The notes beneath the pieces are model-generated. The model was not told where the DNA came from and made no database searches. It worked only from the letters and a program-made list of their open reading frames with translations. The translations under genes were made by a program, and so were the position numbers. A DNA stretch of 64,000 nt from Bacteriovoracales bacterium (GTDB lineage Bacteria > Bdellovibrionota > Bacteriovoracia > Bacteriovoracales > Bacteriovoracaceae). The stretch spans positions 1 to 64,000 of the forward strand of contig JASBRV010000041.1 in the NCBI GenBank assembly GCA_030149295.1, read 5' to 3'. Shown here piece after piece: positions 35,197-44,482 of the stretch (positions within the stretch are counted from its first letter, which is position 1; each line of letters opens with the position of its first letter).

Positions 35197-36108
35197 TTAG
35201 GCGGCTTCGATGTAATGGTGAAGGGTTTCGCGGGTTTCATCGAAGAGACTGAGGAGGTTCTTGAGGCATTCTTGCTGACTCTTTATGGAGAGCATTTTTA
35301 CTTTGTTAAAAGGAACAAAAATAAAATACTCTCTATCTCCTTGCTCGCCAGCACTCTCAGCCACTAACTGATAGAAGTCTTGTCCACTTAGAGTAAAGTT
35401 TTCTAGGCTTCTCACCCATTCTTCGGTTCGCATACAGGATTCGACATTACTTCCTTCTTTGACCAGAGAGAGTTCTTTTTTCAAAAAAACGATTTCATCA
35501 TACTCTTGCCACTCTCGAGCAAGGCCTGAACCAGTCGTACAAAGATGAAGGACTAATCCGACATGGGAAATTTGATGAATTTTTCCTTTCATTGAATGAA
35601 AGGGAGATCCTCCCGGACGTACCTCAATGGGAATATCAAGGGACAGCCTAAACTTTCTTTGCGGCACCCAAGCATCGATCATTTTTAGATATATAAAACG
35701 GGCATAAATATCTTTATCAAACCAACGCATTGACTTTAAAGATTGAAAAGGGCCAGCTTCATGATTGGTTGATACAAGAATTTCATCTAATTCAAACCAT
35801 TGGTTTCTTAGACGTGGATCAAGGTAGCATTGATAGAGGTTATAAAGATCACTTTTCATCTGACCTTGACGACTCATCAACCAAACAGGGGTTTGTTGAA
35901 GGTTTTTAAGCTCCAATTCAAGTTGAGCCCGCCTCTCACTCTCTCGTTCACCGCCGTCTTGGTATAACGTCTTGACGTAGCGGCTTGAGAGCTCATCATT
36001 GGCCCAATGAAAACTTAAAATGCCGTTATTACCCAACGCGAGGGAATCCGCGAGGGAGTGTTGGTGAAGATACTCATGGACCTTTTTCAAGGTAGCTTTT
36101 TTGATCAT
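35197..36108 (-). CDS. PilZ-like domain protein of unknown function
   Basis: This 303-aa cytoplasmic protein has an unrecognised N-terminal part (about 1-145). A segment near 150-200 recalls PilZ: RKFRLSLDIPIEVR, then GKIHQISHVGLVLHL, where PilZ proteins have RxxxR and (D/N)xSxxG. Here the second motif reads xxSHVG, so cyclic-di-GMP binding is only possible. The C-terminal part is helical. The RAYT element ends immediately at its stop codon. Confidence 0.5.
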   Translation of the reverse strand: MIKKATLKKVHEYLHQHSLADSLALGNNGILSFHWANDELSSRYVKTLYQDGGERESERRAQLELELKNLQQTPVWLMSRQGQMKSDLYNLYQCYLDPRLRNQWFELDEILVSTNHEAGPFQSLKSMRWFDKDIYARFIYLKMIDAWVPQRKFRLSLDIPIEVRPGGSPFHSMKGKIHQISHVGLVLHLCTTGSGLAREWQEYDEIVFLKKELSLVKEGSNVESCMRTEEWVRSLENFTLSGQDFYQLVAESAGEQGDREYFIFVPFNKVKMLSIKSQQECLKNLLSLFDETRETLHHYIEAA

Positions 36109-36287
36109 GGGGGGGACCTCAAACTTATGGTTTCCCCTACCTTATCAGTTCACCAGATTGAGCCAAGATGTAGGAGAAATTATTTTAAAAGTCATGTAAT
36201 TTAAAAGAGTTAAGTTGAATTTTCGATAGGACTTTTATTGAGGGCAATGCTCAGAAAATTGCCTATAAAACATGCTAGCAGTCCTAA

Positions 36288-37943
36288 CTACCTCATAAGA
36301 GATAGAATTCTTTCGGCCAAGTCGGATGAGTTCCCCTCCACATATTCACCTTCATTAATAAAAATAAAGTATTCAAAAGGGCCATTAATACCCTTTTTGG
36401 CCACTTGGTCAGGACTTATATTGTGCATGCCTACGGTAAGTGTCGTCTCAAAATCCACATCAAGAAAGGTGCGATAAAGAAGTTCTGAGCAGACAATGGT
36501 CTCTTCTGTGTTCACATCAAAGGCAAAATCATAGTCTTTTCCAACTTGGTCAAAAGCAGCTATGAGGTATTCCTTTTTCAGCGCCTTATTAAGACAATCA
36601 ATACTGTCCTTACCGTCTTTCCATGGAGACTCGCCCTCTTCACAGTCACGCATCCTCATGGCCGCAAAATCATCAATATCCATAAAGTGACGAAAAGTAT
36701 TGAATTGTACTCCAGGCCTTAAGGCTTCGATGACCCTACGTCCTTCTCTGACTCCCTTTTGAAATTCCTCATTCAAATGCTCCCATACACCAAGCTCCTT
36801 GAGTTCTTCTTCCGAGCCCGACCAAATGGCATTGTGACCAAAGAAGCCTGGAATAAAACGGTCCGTAAGACGAAAAGGAGTTTTTTCAAAGAGCACATCG
36901 AGGGCCTTTAGCTTGTCAGTAATTTCCTTTTCCTGGGCTTTGTCCCATGTATACATAAAGCCATGTCTGGTTTGAACGAGGCCGACGCTATTTCCAAATA
37001 TTTTTGATCCTTCATATAAAGAGGCAACACCGAATTTTCGATAACCATCCCATCGCCTCTTGGCCATAAAGCTCATATTTCGAAACATTGATTGAAAGAA
37101 GTTATCTCCGCCAGAAAAGCGCTCTAACTCTTCCACAACAGCATTTTTGGTAATCATGGCATTCATAACTGAATGGTGATACTTGTCGTATTTGTTTAAA
37201 TAGAACCCCTCACTTTCACTAGCTTGTCTTTTAGCGAACTTTCTATAGGTCTTTAAGGCTTTTGAAAGAGATTGGCTTTTTACCACATCTTCCATGTAAT
37301 CAAACCAGAAAGACTCTAATTTTATAGTGTCTGCTTCTTGCTCTAAATCTCTAATTAAAACCTGACGAAAAACTCCCGTCTCAAAAAAGGGAGCAAAGCC
37401 AAGAGTATAAGACTCTAGCCAAACAAGTTTCGCCGTTAACTGCAAACGAAAGTGTTTTAAGAATCTTTCACCGAGTTCATCTACCGGATTTATATCAAAA
37501 GATAAAACTTTCTTCTTTGAAAACCTCATGCCGCGCCTTCTTCGCTCGCGTTGTTCAAAAGAAGAAAACCTAAGTTTTTTTTCTATACGACTCTTCTTAC
37601 TTGTTAGCGAAATGATATGGTCACCATCTAAGAGGTCAGGTTTAATATCTTGAAAAGACTTAAACCTAGGAGCATGAATGTCATGAAATTCTCCCACCAA
37701 TTGACGTAAGTCCTTTAGTTCTCTCGGATCAATGGTTCCATTATTGTCTCGTGTGGTTTGTGCCATCTTCTCAAAATGACTATTGAGTTTTTGGCGCCAC
37801 AAGATCAGTCCCTCAGAATAAGTAATTAATTCTAGCTCTTTTTTGTCATAATCTGTTTTTGAGAGGAAAACATCACTCAAGGCCCAGCTCTGGGAACCTA
37901 AAATAAGGCACATGAATAGAATGAGTTTCTCAAAAAATTTCAT
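36288..37943 (-). CDS. Secreted YiiX/YebB-like permuted NlpC/P60 hydrolase
   Basis: This 551-aa protein has a signal peptide (MKFFEKLILFMCLILGSQSWA) and a long helical N-terminal region. The C-terminal domain (about 340-551) resembles the YiiX-like permuted papain-fold hydrolases: RFIPGFFGHNAIWSG carries the His and KDYDFAFDVNTEETIVCSELLYRTF carries the likely nucleophile Cys. Such enzymes cleave amide bonds in peptidoglycan or lipids. I start at 37943, where AGGG lies about six bases upstream and the signal peptide begins; a longer frame to 38009 adds residues before it. The substrate is unknown. Confidence 0.65.
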   Translation of the reverse strand: MKFFEKLILFMCLILGSQSWALSDVFLSKTDYDKKELELITYSEGLILWRQKLNSHFEKMAQTTRDNNGTIDPRELKDLRQLVGEFHDIHAPRFKSFQDIKPDLLDGDHIISLTSKKSRIEKKLRFSSFEQRERRRRGMRFSKKKVLSFDINPVDELGERFLKHFRLQLTAKLVWLESYTLGFAPFFETGVFRQVLIRDLEQEADTIKLESFWFDYMEDVVKSQSLSKALKTYRKFAKRQASESEGFYLNKYDKYHHSVMNAMITKNAVVEELERFSGGDNFFQSMFRNMSFMAKRRWDGYRKFGVASLYEGSKIFGNSVGLVQTRHGFMYTWDKAQEKEITDKLKALDVLFEKTPFRLTDRFIPGFFGHNAIWSGSEEELKELGVWEHLNEEFQKGVREGRRVIEALRPGVQFNTFRHFMDIDDFAAMRMRDCEEGESPWKDGKDSIDCLNKALKKEYLIAAFDQVGKDYDFAFDVNTEETIVCSELLYRTFLDVDFETTLTVGMHNISPDQVAKKGINGPFEYFIFINEGEYVEGNSSDLAERILSLMR

Positions 37944-38082
37944 AACAACCCTAATAGAAGCAAAATTCTTGCCAATAATAATCAAATATTTCAAAGAGTT
38001 AGCAGCCAAAAGTGTCAGCTTTTTTGACGGGTGCGAACTTTTCCTAAGGAAGTGAATCCGATTTAAAGGTATAATGTAAGTT

Positions 38083-39105
38083 ATGGAATTTACTGAAAGT
38101 TATAATTCTATTGAACAAAATCATCTCACCTTGCAGTTGATTCCCATCAGTATTCGTGAGTTGCTTTTTATAAGCACCGCCCCCTGCGATATTTATGGTA
38201 TCAAAGAAGGCCTCTTTGTTCGCACCTTAAGAAGAGGCGTCTTTACCAATAAACCTCTTCTTCGCGATCTCATTTCTAAAGGTCAGATTCACCTCTTTGT
38301 GAAAAGAGAGGATCGCCGCAAAATCGTCGATGAAGTCCAAAGAAATTTAACTCAGGTCACCCGCTCTCTTTCTGTAGGAAATCCTTTGGATAAAGGGCGA
38401 GCCGTTATGAATCTTTTGACCATCAATATGGGATATCTTTATCAAGACCCAACCAATGATCAATTTCTTAAGCTTCAACACCAGTGTGCAAAAAACCTCG
38501 TTTACTTTTTAATTAATCACATGAATATTTTGGAGCCCTTACAAAAGGACTTCATCAAACAAAAGCATCACTTCGTTTTGGCCCAACCCCTTATTGCCTC
38601 TATTTTTTTATTAGGCCTTATGAAGTATTCCCAACTTTATAGTGATCAAGAAATTGAAAATTTGTTTATCACTTCCTATTTTAAAGATATTGGAATGAGT
38701 TCGATTCCCACTGAAAAATATGACCAAGATAATTTAACCGATAAAGAGAAAGCTTTGCTGGCCAGTCATGCCACTCATTCCGTACAAATTCTTAAAGGTA
38801 GACTGCCCCTATCACCGAACCACCTAAACATTATCCAGCATCATCACTCTTTTAGCCTTCTCACCAATGACCTCCATCTTGACCTTAAGAGAAAAGAAAA
38901 AAGTGGAGAGCTTATTGCTGGCTTTGAAACCATGCTGGTCACAGTTATGGATGTCATCTCGGCGATGATTACGGGAAGACCCTTTCGCCCACCAACAAAG
39001 CTTTTCGAGTCTCTAGACCTAGTGAAGATTCTCATTGCCGACCAATACCCTCAAGAGTTTCGTCTTATTGTAAGCTACTTTAAGAGCTTCTTTTTCGACA
39101 AGTAA
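38083..39105 (+). CDS. HD-domain-like regulatory protein (degenerate HD-GYP)
   Basis: This 340-aa cytoplasmic protein has a C-terminal region resembling HD-GYP domains. LFITSYFKDIGMSSIP aligns with the LxHDIGK motif but has Lys in place of His, and IIQHHHSFSLL lacks the GYP box. The catalytic metal site is therefore probably incomplete and it may bind rather than cleave a nucleotide. Residues 1-110 are an unrecognised N-terminal module. A TATAAT box ends seven bases before the ATG, so its transcript may be leaderless. Confidence 0.6.
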   Translation: MEFTESYNSIEQNHLTLQLIPISIRELLFISTAPCDIYGIKEGLFVRTLRRGVFTNKPLLRDLISKGQIHLFVKREDRRKIVDEVQRNLTQVTRSLSVGNPLDKGRAVMNLLTINMGYLYQDPTNDQFLKLQHQCAKNLVYFLINHMNILEPLQKDFIKQKHHFVLAQPLIASIFLLGLMKYSQLYSDQEIENLFITSYFKDIGMSSIPTEKYDQDNLTDKEKALLASHATHSVQILKGRLPLSPNHLNIIQHHHSFSLLTNDLHLDLKRKEKSGELIAGFETMLVTVMDVISAMITGRPFRPPTKLFESLDLVKILIADQYPQEFRLIVSYFKSFFFDK

Positions 39106-39248
39106 GTCCGATCAATTTCCTTTTTCCTTCTCAGAAAAAAATTAAAACTTTTCAAATCGTATTTAGATTGCCACAATTTTCATGAGGTTATCGTCATGGA
39201 AAGACGACCTCACCCTACAGGCCATCAGATATTCTAAGGAGGGAAGTC

Positions 39249-39467
39249 ATGGCGCAACAAGAAGTAAGTCCCGTAACAGGTATTATTGAAGAAGACCAAG
39301 TGTTTGTCGATTTTGGTGATCACGAAGGTAAGAGTATTCTCGAAATTGCAGACACTCTACCTGATTATTATGACTACCTGATCGAAAGAAAGAATGATGG
39401 CCATTGCACTATTCGTCGCTCAAGGGACAAGATCTTTAGGTTGTATGTCACGACGACCTTAAACTAA
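39249..39467 (+). CDS. Small protein with an ExoX-C/DUF3820-like motif
   Basis: This 72-aa protein contains VDFGDHEGKSILEIADTLPDYYDYLIER, which resembles the FGKxxGxxxxEVxxxxPxYxxWL motif in small DUF3820-type proteins and at the C-terminus of exonuclease X. Several residues that are usually Lys or Trp differ. It has an AGGAGG-like ribosome site and its own terminator, so it is a real single-gene unit. The function is unknown. Confidence 0.6.
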   Translation: MAQQEVSPVTGIIEEDQVFVDFGDHEGKSILEIADTLPDYYDYLIERKNDGHCTIRRSRDKIFRLYVTTTLN

Positions 39468-39484
39468 AAAAGATATCGATTAAA

Positions 39485-39510
39485 AAGCCTGCATCAAGCA
39501 GGCTTTTTTT
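39485..39510 (+). terminator. Rho-independent terminator
   Basis: An 8-bp stem AAGCCTGC / GCAGGCTT with a 5-base loop is followed by about seven T residues, 17 bases after the small gene. It also lies at the end of the convergent ggt gene. Confidence 0.85.
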
Positions 39511-41234
39511 TACTCTCCTGCAGCCATTCCTTGACCACGTGGATCTGAAACACCGATAAGATTATCCCCTTCCCTTGCTATTGCTTGAACACGACAACCG
39601 AGATTCTTATGATTAATTTTATAACCCATCTCGCGCAGCTTATCCTCGGTCTCTTTCTTTAAGCCAAAAGCCCCAATTCGTAACTCATCAGGGTACCACT
39701 GTTGATGATAGCGGACAGACGAGACGGCATTAAGAAGAGGCTCATTATGTTCTAAATAGTTGAGAAGAGTTTGGGCCACACAAGTGAGAATTCTTGTACC
39801 CGAGGGAGAGCCAAGGGCCAGAACAGGCTTATTATGTTTTAAAACAATAGTAGGTGACATGGAACTTAAAGGACGCTTTTGCGGCTCAACGAGGTTTTTC
39901 TCGCCACCGACTGCACCAAAGAGATTCTTCGCTCCCACTTTAGTCGCGAAATCATCCATCTCATTATTTAAAATAATTCCTGTACCAGGAATGACAAGAC
40001 CAGAGCCAAAATAACCATTAATGGTTTGAGTAGAACTCACCACTCTCCCCTCACTATCCATAATGGTAAAATGAGTTGTTTCCGGTGACTCATAACCATC
40101 AAATTTTCCAGGAAGGACTTCGCTCTTTTTAAGAGGACGATCCTTGGGTATTTTCGCCAAAATACTTTTCGCATATTTTTTAGAGGTCAATTCATCAAGA
40201 GGAACCCTAACAAAGTCCATGTCTCCTAGGTACTTCGCTCTATCGGCAAAGGCCTGTTGCATGGCCGAAGCAGTGTAATGAATGGTGCGATAATCCTGAA
40301 TTCCGTAATGGCTTAAATTGAGAGGCTCTACAGTATTGAGTATTTGCAGGACATGGATCCCTCCAGAACTAGGTGGGCTCATGGAGTAAACATCATAGCC
40401 TTTATAACTTCCTGTAACAGGCTTCCTTTGTACAACATTATATTGATCGAGGTCTGCTTGGCGAATCATGCCACCACGTCTTTTTTCTTCCTCTACGATG
40501 GCCTTGGCAACCCAGCCTTTATAGAATCCATTTTTTCCACGAGCTTGTATGGCCTTTAGAGTTTTCGCCAAGTCTGTCTGAACTAAAAGATCCCCTTCTT
40601 CGAGAACCTTTCCCTCTTTAAAGAAAATTTTCTTGGTCGCTGGAAAACGAGCGAGAACTTTTTGACGATAAGTTAGTGCCTTTGCCAAACCAGGATAAAC
40701 TTCAAAACCTTTCTCAGCTAAATCAATCGCCGGCTGAATTACGGCATGAAGAGGAAGTTTTCCATAACGGGAATGGGCCTCAATCACACCGGCAACAAGT
40801 CCCGGCACTCCGCCAGCAAAAATACCATCTAAAGATTTACGAGGAATTTCTTTACCGCTCATATCCAGAAACATTTTCTTATGGGCCTTAAGAGGTGCTT
40901 TTTCTCTGAAATCAAAGGCAAGAGGTTTTTCCATACCGGGTTGCCAATAAACGAGAAACCCCCCCCCTCCAATACCAGTTGACTGAGGCCTTTCAACAGA
41001 GATGGCAAAGGAAACGGCCGCAAATGCGTCCATAGCATTGCCTCCCATCTCCATCATTTTCAGACCTGCTTGAGAAGAGTGACGACCTTGGGAAGTGATC
41101 ATATACTTCTTCCCTATTTTAACATGCTCACTGGCCTTCTCCCCAGGCGCCATGGGAACCGTTCTATAGTTAAGATTCGGGCTTGAGCAGTTAGCAATAA
41201 AGAAAATAACAAAAAGAAAAGTTATGAATTTCAA
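39510..41234 (-). CDS. ggt: Gamma-glutamyltransferase (lipoprotein form)
   Basis: This 574-aa N-terminal-nucleophile hydrolase transfers or hydrolyses gamma-glutamyl groups, for example from glutathione, outside the cytoplasm. Family motifs are TGIGGGGFLVYW near residue 86, SPPSSGGIHVLQ near 287, and the autocleavage/nucleophile Thr387 in PETTHFTI; the GSPSGTRI block binds the glutamyl group. The N-terminus is a lipoprotein signal (FLFVIFFIANC). I start at the TTG at 41234, where GGGGAG lies eight bases upstream; a frame to 41270 would pre-extend the signal peptide. The GIGGGG codons form a run of nine G residues. Confidence 0.93.
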   Translation of the reverse strand: MKFITFLFVIFFIANCSSPNLNYRTVPMAPGEKASEHVKIGKKYMITSQGRHSSQAGLKMMEMGGNAMDAFAAVSFAISVERPQSTGIGGGGFLVYWQPGMEKPLAFDFREKAPLKAHKKMFLDMSGKEIPRKSLDGIFAGGVPGLVAGVIEAHSRYGKLPLHAVIQPAIDLAEKGFEVYPGLAKALTYRQKVLARFPATKKIFFKEGKVLEEGDLLVQTDLAKTLKAIQARGKNGFYKGWVAKAIVEEEKRRGGMIRQADLDQYNVVQRKPVTGSYKGYDVYSMSPPSSGGIHVLQILNTVEPLNLSHYGIQDYRTIHYTASAMQQAFADRAKYLGDMDFVRVPLDELTSKKYAKSILAKIPKDRPLKKSEVLPGKFDGYESPETTHFTIMDSEGRVVSSTQTINGYFGSGLVIPGTGIILNNEMDDFATKVGAKNLFGAVGGEKNLVEPQKRPLSSMSPTIVLKHNKPVLALGSPSGTRILTCVAQTLLNYLEHNEPLLNAVSSVRYHQQWYPDELRIGAFGLKKETEDKLREMGYKINHKNLGCRVQAIAREGDNLIGVSDPRGQGMAAGE

Positions 41235-41402
41235 AATGAGGACTCCCCAGAAAAAGTAATTTTTAAACACCCCCTAGGTTAGCGACTTTTAATGTTAATT
41301 CCAGAGAAAACCTAAAAAGACCCTGTGCACAAAAAGAATGGGATCCTATCATTTTCCAGTATTCGTTTAACTCTCTATCAAGATTTTAATATTTCCCCCT
41401 CA

Positions 41403-41429
41403 CCCAACGCTGGAGTCAGTGCGTTAGGG
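41403..41429. other. Hairpin upstream of the response regulator gene
   Basis: CCCAACGC and GCGTTAGGG can pair with one bulged A around a 10-base loop. It lies about 70 bases before the regulator start, with no T tract, so it is a possible operator or leader structure rather than a terminator. Confidence 0.35.
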
Positions 41430-41497
41430 TAGCAATATTTCCAAATAACGTGATATAGGAAGAGCACCAAACCATGACCCATCTTTTGGAGAGAGCT

Positions 41498-42205
41498 ATG
41501 AATGCCAACATTCTTATCGTAGAGGACGAAAAAGACATTTCTGATATCTTAAGCCTTCAACTGCAAGCAAAGGGGCATAATGTTCATGTTATTGCCGATG
41601 GAAGTGAAGCTTTAGAGCACATTCAAAATAACGATCATCAAACAGATCTTTATATTCTCGATAGGATGTTACCTGGCACTTCTGGCTTAGAAATCTGTAA
41701 GTTTCTAAGAATGTTTAAGAAAACAAAAAATCGCCCTATCCTCATGGTGACCGCGATGACTCGTCCCGATGATATTATCGATGGTCTAGATGCCGGTGCC
41801 GATGATTATATTACTAAACCCTTTGATACTACCGTCTTAATGGCGAGAGTTCGTGCTCTTCTAAGAAGGGCCGAAAGCCTTCAAGTCAGTGAGGATAATA
41901 AAGAAGCGAGTCTCTACACAGTCAATCAACTCAAAGTTGATACCAATCAATGTAAAGCATGGATTGAAGACCGAGAGCTTGACCTTACTTTAAGTGAATA
42001 TAAACTTTTGGTTTCTTTTTTAAAGCAACCGGGAAAAGTCCTCACGAGAAATCAGCTTGTCGAGTTCATTCAAGATGGCCCGGTTCATGTAACGGATAGA
42101 ACCATTGATACTCATATTTTTGGATTACGAAAGAAATTAAAAGATTACTCGAAACTTATCGAGACAATAAGGGGAATAGGTTATCGAGTGGCCTCTGAGT
42201 CTTAA
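41498..42205 (+). CDS. OmpR/PhoB-family response regulator
   Basis: This 235-aa transcription factor has a receiver with acidic pocket VEDEKD, phosphoacceptor Asp55 (LYILDRMLPGTSG) and Lys in KPFD. A winged-helix DNA-binding domain (about 140-235) follows (LDLTLSEYKLLVSFLKQPGKV; VTDRTIDTHIFGLRKKL). I start at 41498, where GGAGAG lies six bases upstream and the receiver begins normally. The next gene encodes its kinase, so this is a PhoB/PhoR-like pair. The stimulus is unknown; no phosphate-transport gene is near. Confidence 0.9.
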   Translation: MNANILIVEDEKDISDILSLQLQAKGHNVHVIADGSEALEHIQNNDHQTDLYILDRMLPGTSGLEICKFLRMFKKTKNRPILMVTAMTRPDDIIDGLDAGADDYITKPFDTTVLMARVRALLRRAESLQVSEDNKEASLYTVNQLKVDTNQCKAWIEDRELDLTLSEYKLLVSFLKQPGKVLTRNQLVEFIQDGPVHVTDRTIDTHIFGLRKKLKDYSKLIETIRGIGYRVASES

Positions 42206-42305
42206 AAAAATTTTCTTTAAAGATGATTCATCTGAAACTGGGCAAAATTCTTTTGCCACGATTCTTGATTCTCTTCCATGGCGTTTTTTTAGAAAGCTAG
42301 CCCTC

Positions 42306-44060
42306 ATGCAAATTATTGTCAGCTCTCTTGTCATCATCACCACTGCGTGGATGGCCCGCTATTATTTGAAAACTTATATCACCACTCAAGCAGAAGAACA
42401 GCTCGAAGAATCATTGACCTTAATAAGAAGCTCTATTGAGACTCAAGACATCTCACCTCTTAGGTGGTGTCGCTCTCTCAAACTCAATTGGACCACCCGT
42501 TACACTCTTATTGATCATGAGGGAGTGGTTCTTTGTGACAACTACTTAAAGCCAGAGCTCATGGATAAACAACTGGGATTTCCTGAAATTCAAAAAGCCC
42601 TCAAAATGGGCTTTGCCAGTCAAATTCGCTTTGATCGCGTTGCTGGAACCAATATGATTTTTGGAGCGGCTAAAATCACCACTACAGAAAAAGGGCTCAA
42701 AAAAAAATATATCATTCGCCAAACGGTTCCTCTTCATAAACTTGATCGTGCCATGAAAGAGCTCGATCGCTCTATTATCCTATTTCTTTTCCCCCTTCTT
42801 GTTCTCACTTCCTTAGTGAGTTTGTGGGGCTCCCTTCAAGTCTCCTTTCCTCTGCGCTCAATTCTTAAAAAAGTCGATCGTATGAAGAGAGTGACCAAGG
42901 ATGAGTTCCCAGCGCTCAACATTAATCCAAGTGATGAGTGGAGTATTGTTGAGAAGACCCTCGACAAGGCCCAAGAAGGACTCGAGCGTTATATCGAACA
43001 ACTTTATAATGAAAACGAAAAAATGGGGACGGTGATGGAATCAATCACCGACTCCATCATAGCGATTGGTCTTGACGAAGAAATTCTCTTTGCCAACCAC
43101 CACTTTAAAAAGAATTTTCTTTCTAAGCCGATCAAAGAAAAAGATATTATCAGTTTTAAAATATGGGAAATTACCCGCGACTTAGAACTTCAATCCCTCT
43201 TTAATGACTGCCTTCTTACTGGTGAACCTGTTAAAAGAAGAAATTTAGAACTTCCTATAAAAGGAGGAAAAAGAAACTCCTTCTTTGATGTGAAAGTGAA
43301 TCCCCTTTTCGATCAAAAAGGAGACATTTTTGGAGCTGTGGGGGTTTTTCATGATGTCACCGAAAGAAAGCTTGCCGAGCAAATGCGAGAAGACTTTGTG
43401 GCCAATGTAAGCCATGAGATTCGCACACCTCTCACCGCCATCAAAGGCTTTGCCCAAGTAATTAAAGATACCCCTGAAGATTCAAAAGTCGATATCAAAC
43501 CTTTTCTAGGAAAACTTGAAGCTAATGCCGATAGACTGACAACTCTCTTTAACGATATCCTTCATCTCAGTGTTATTGAATCCAAAAAGAAAGTTTCTAA
43601 AGAGACCATCAATCCCCAAGACATCACAGAAAGTGTCATCATGACGGTGAAACAAAGTTATAAAGAGAAAAATATTGAGATAAACTTGGATTGTCAGCTT
43701 TCAAAAATTTGGGTGAATCCACCTTTCATGGAACAAGTCCTCACCAACCTCATTGAAAATGCCTACAAATACACTCCTATGAATGGAAAAGTTTTTGTGA
43801 CTTGGAAGCCATCAGAAAATAAGAAATGGGCTATCCTTAAAGTCAAAGATACGGGTCATGGCATCGCGAAGGTCCACCATGAGCGCCTTTTTGAAAGGTT
43901 TTATAGAGTCGACTCTGGACGCTCACGACAAGCTGGTGGTACAGGCTTAGGCCTGGCCATCGTTAAACATATTGTAGTGATTCACAATGGAAAAATTTCG
44001 GTAGAATCCAAAGAAGGCCAGGGCACAACCTTTATCGTAAAGATTCCGGCCCATTACTAG
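42306..44060 (+). CDS. PhoR-like membrane sensor histidine kinase
   Basis: This protein of at least 584 aa has transmembrane helices near residues 2-18 and 158-178 around an extracytoplasmic sensor, then HAMP (180-232) and PAS (about 240-355). The phosphoacceptor is His370 (NVSHEIRTPLTA). The ATPase has NLIENAYKYTP, DTGHGI and GGTGLGLAIVKHIV. The ATG at 42306 starts inside what looks like the usual pre-helix segment (PWRFFRKLAL precedes it in frame), has no ribosome site, and the frame stays open back to 42180 with no ATG, GTG or TTG. The true start is therefore uncertain and may be an unusual codon. Confidence 0.88.
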   Translation: MQIIVSSLVIITTAWMARYYLKTYITTQAEEQLEESLTLIRSSIETQDISPLRWCRSLKLNWTTRYTLIDHEGVVLCDNYLKPELMDKQLGFPEIQKALKMGFASQIRFDRVAGTNMIFGAAKITTTEKGLKKKYIIRQTVPLHKLDRAMKELDRSIILFLFPLLVLTSLVSLWGSLQVSFPLRSILKKVDRMKRVTKDEFPALNINPSDEWSIVEKTLDKAQEGLERYIEQLYNENEKMGTVMESITDSIIAIGLDEEILFANHHFKKNFLSKPIKEKDIISFKIWEITRDLELQSLFNDCLLTGEPVKRRNLELPIKGGKRNSFFDVKVNPLFDQKGDIFGAVGVFHDVTERKLAEQMREDFVANVSHEIRTPLTAIKGFAQVIKDTPEDSKVDIKPFLGKLEANADRLTTLFNDILHLSVIESKKKVSKETINPQDITESVIMTVKQSYKEKNIEINLDCQLSKIWVNPPFMEQVLTNLIENAYKYTPMNGKVFVTWKPSENKKWAILKVKDTGHGIAKVHHERLFERFYRVDSGRSRQAGGTGLGLAIVKHIVVIHNGKISVESKEGQGTTFIVKIPAHY

Positions 44061-44067
44061 AAGACTT

Positions 44068-44412
44068 TTATTTTTTCTTACAAAAGAGACGATATTTTAC
44101 GGCACTGATTTCAAGATCTAGATTAGCGTATTCATCACTTTCTTGATCAAAGTTAGTATTCGCAGAGACCTCTCCTTTTTGCAGCGAGAGATAAAGTCCA
44201 TCTTGATAAGGAAGATAGAGCACATGAGCTTTCACACCACTTTCAAGAATCAATCCATATTCCTCTGATTCTTCTTCAGGGTCATCTTCAGCAAAGGAAA
44301 GCTGTTCTAATTTTTGTGATTGATTAAAACCAACACCAAGGTAGCAATGAAAGCTTCCTGCATAATTGGCATTCATTAAAAAGAAGAAAGTTAGTATCGA
44401 TAAAAGTTTCAT
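44068..44412 (-). CDS. Small secreted protein of unknown function
   Basis: This 114-aa protein has a signal peptide (MKLLSILTFFFLMNANYAG) and an acidic mature part (EDDPEEESEEYG) with alternating strands, ending in CKKK; two Cys may pair in the periplasm. No family was recognised. It lies upstream of the kinase end, convergent to it, and 70 bp downstream of the phospholipase-like gene on the same strand. Confidence 0.55.
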   Translation of the reverse strand: MKLLSILTFFFLMNANYAGSFHCYLGVGFNQSQKLEQLSFAEDDPEEESEEYGLILESGVKAHVLYLPYQDGLYLSLQKGEVSANTNFDQESDEYANLDLEISAVKYRLFCKKK

Positions 44413-44482
44413 TAGGCTTTCCTTAAAAGAATTTGCCCGAGCTTAGCTAAGAATGTTTGGATCGAAAAGCTTATAGAAATTG

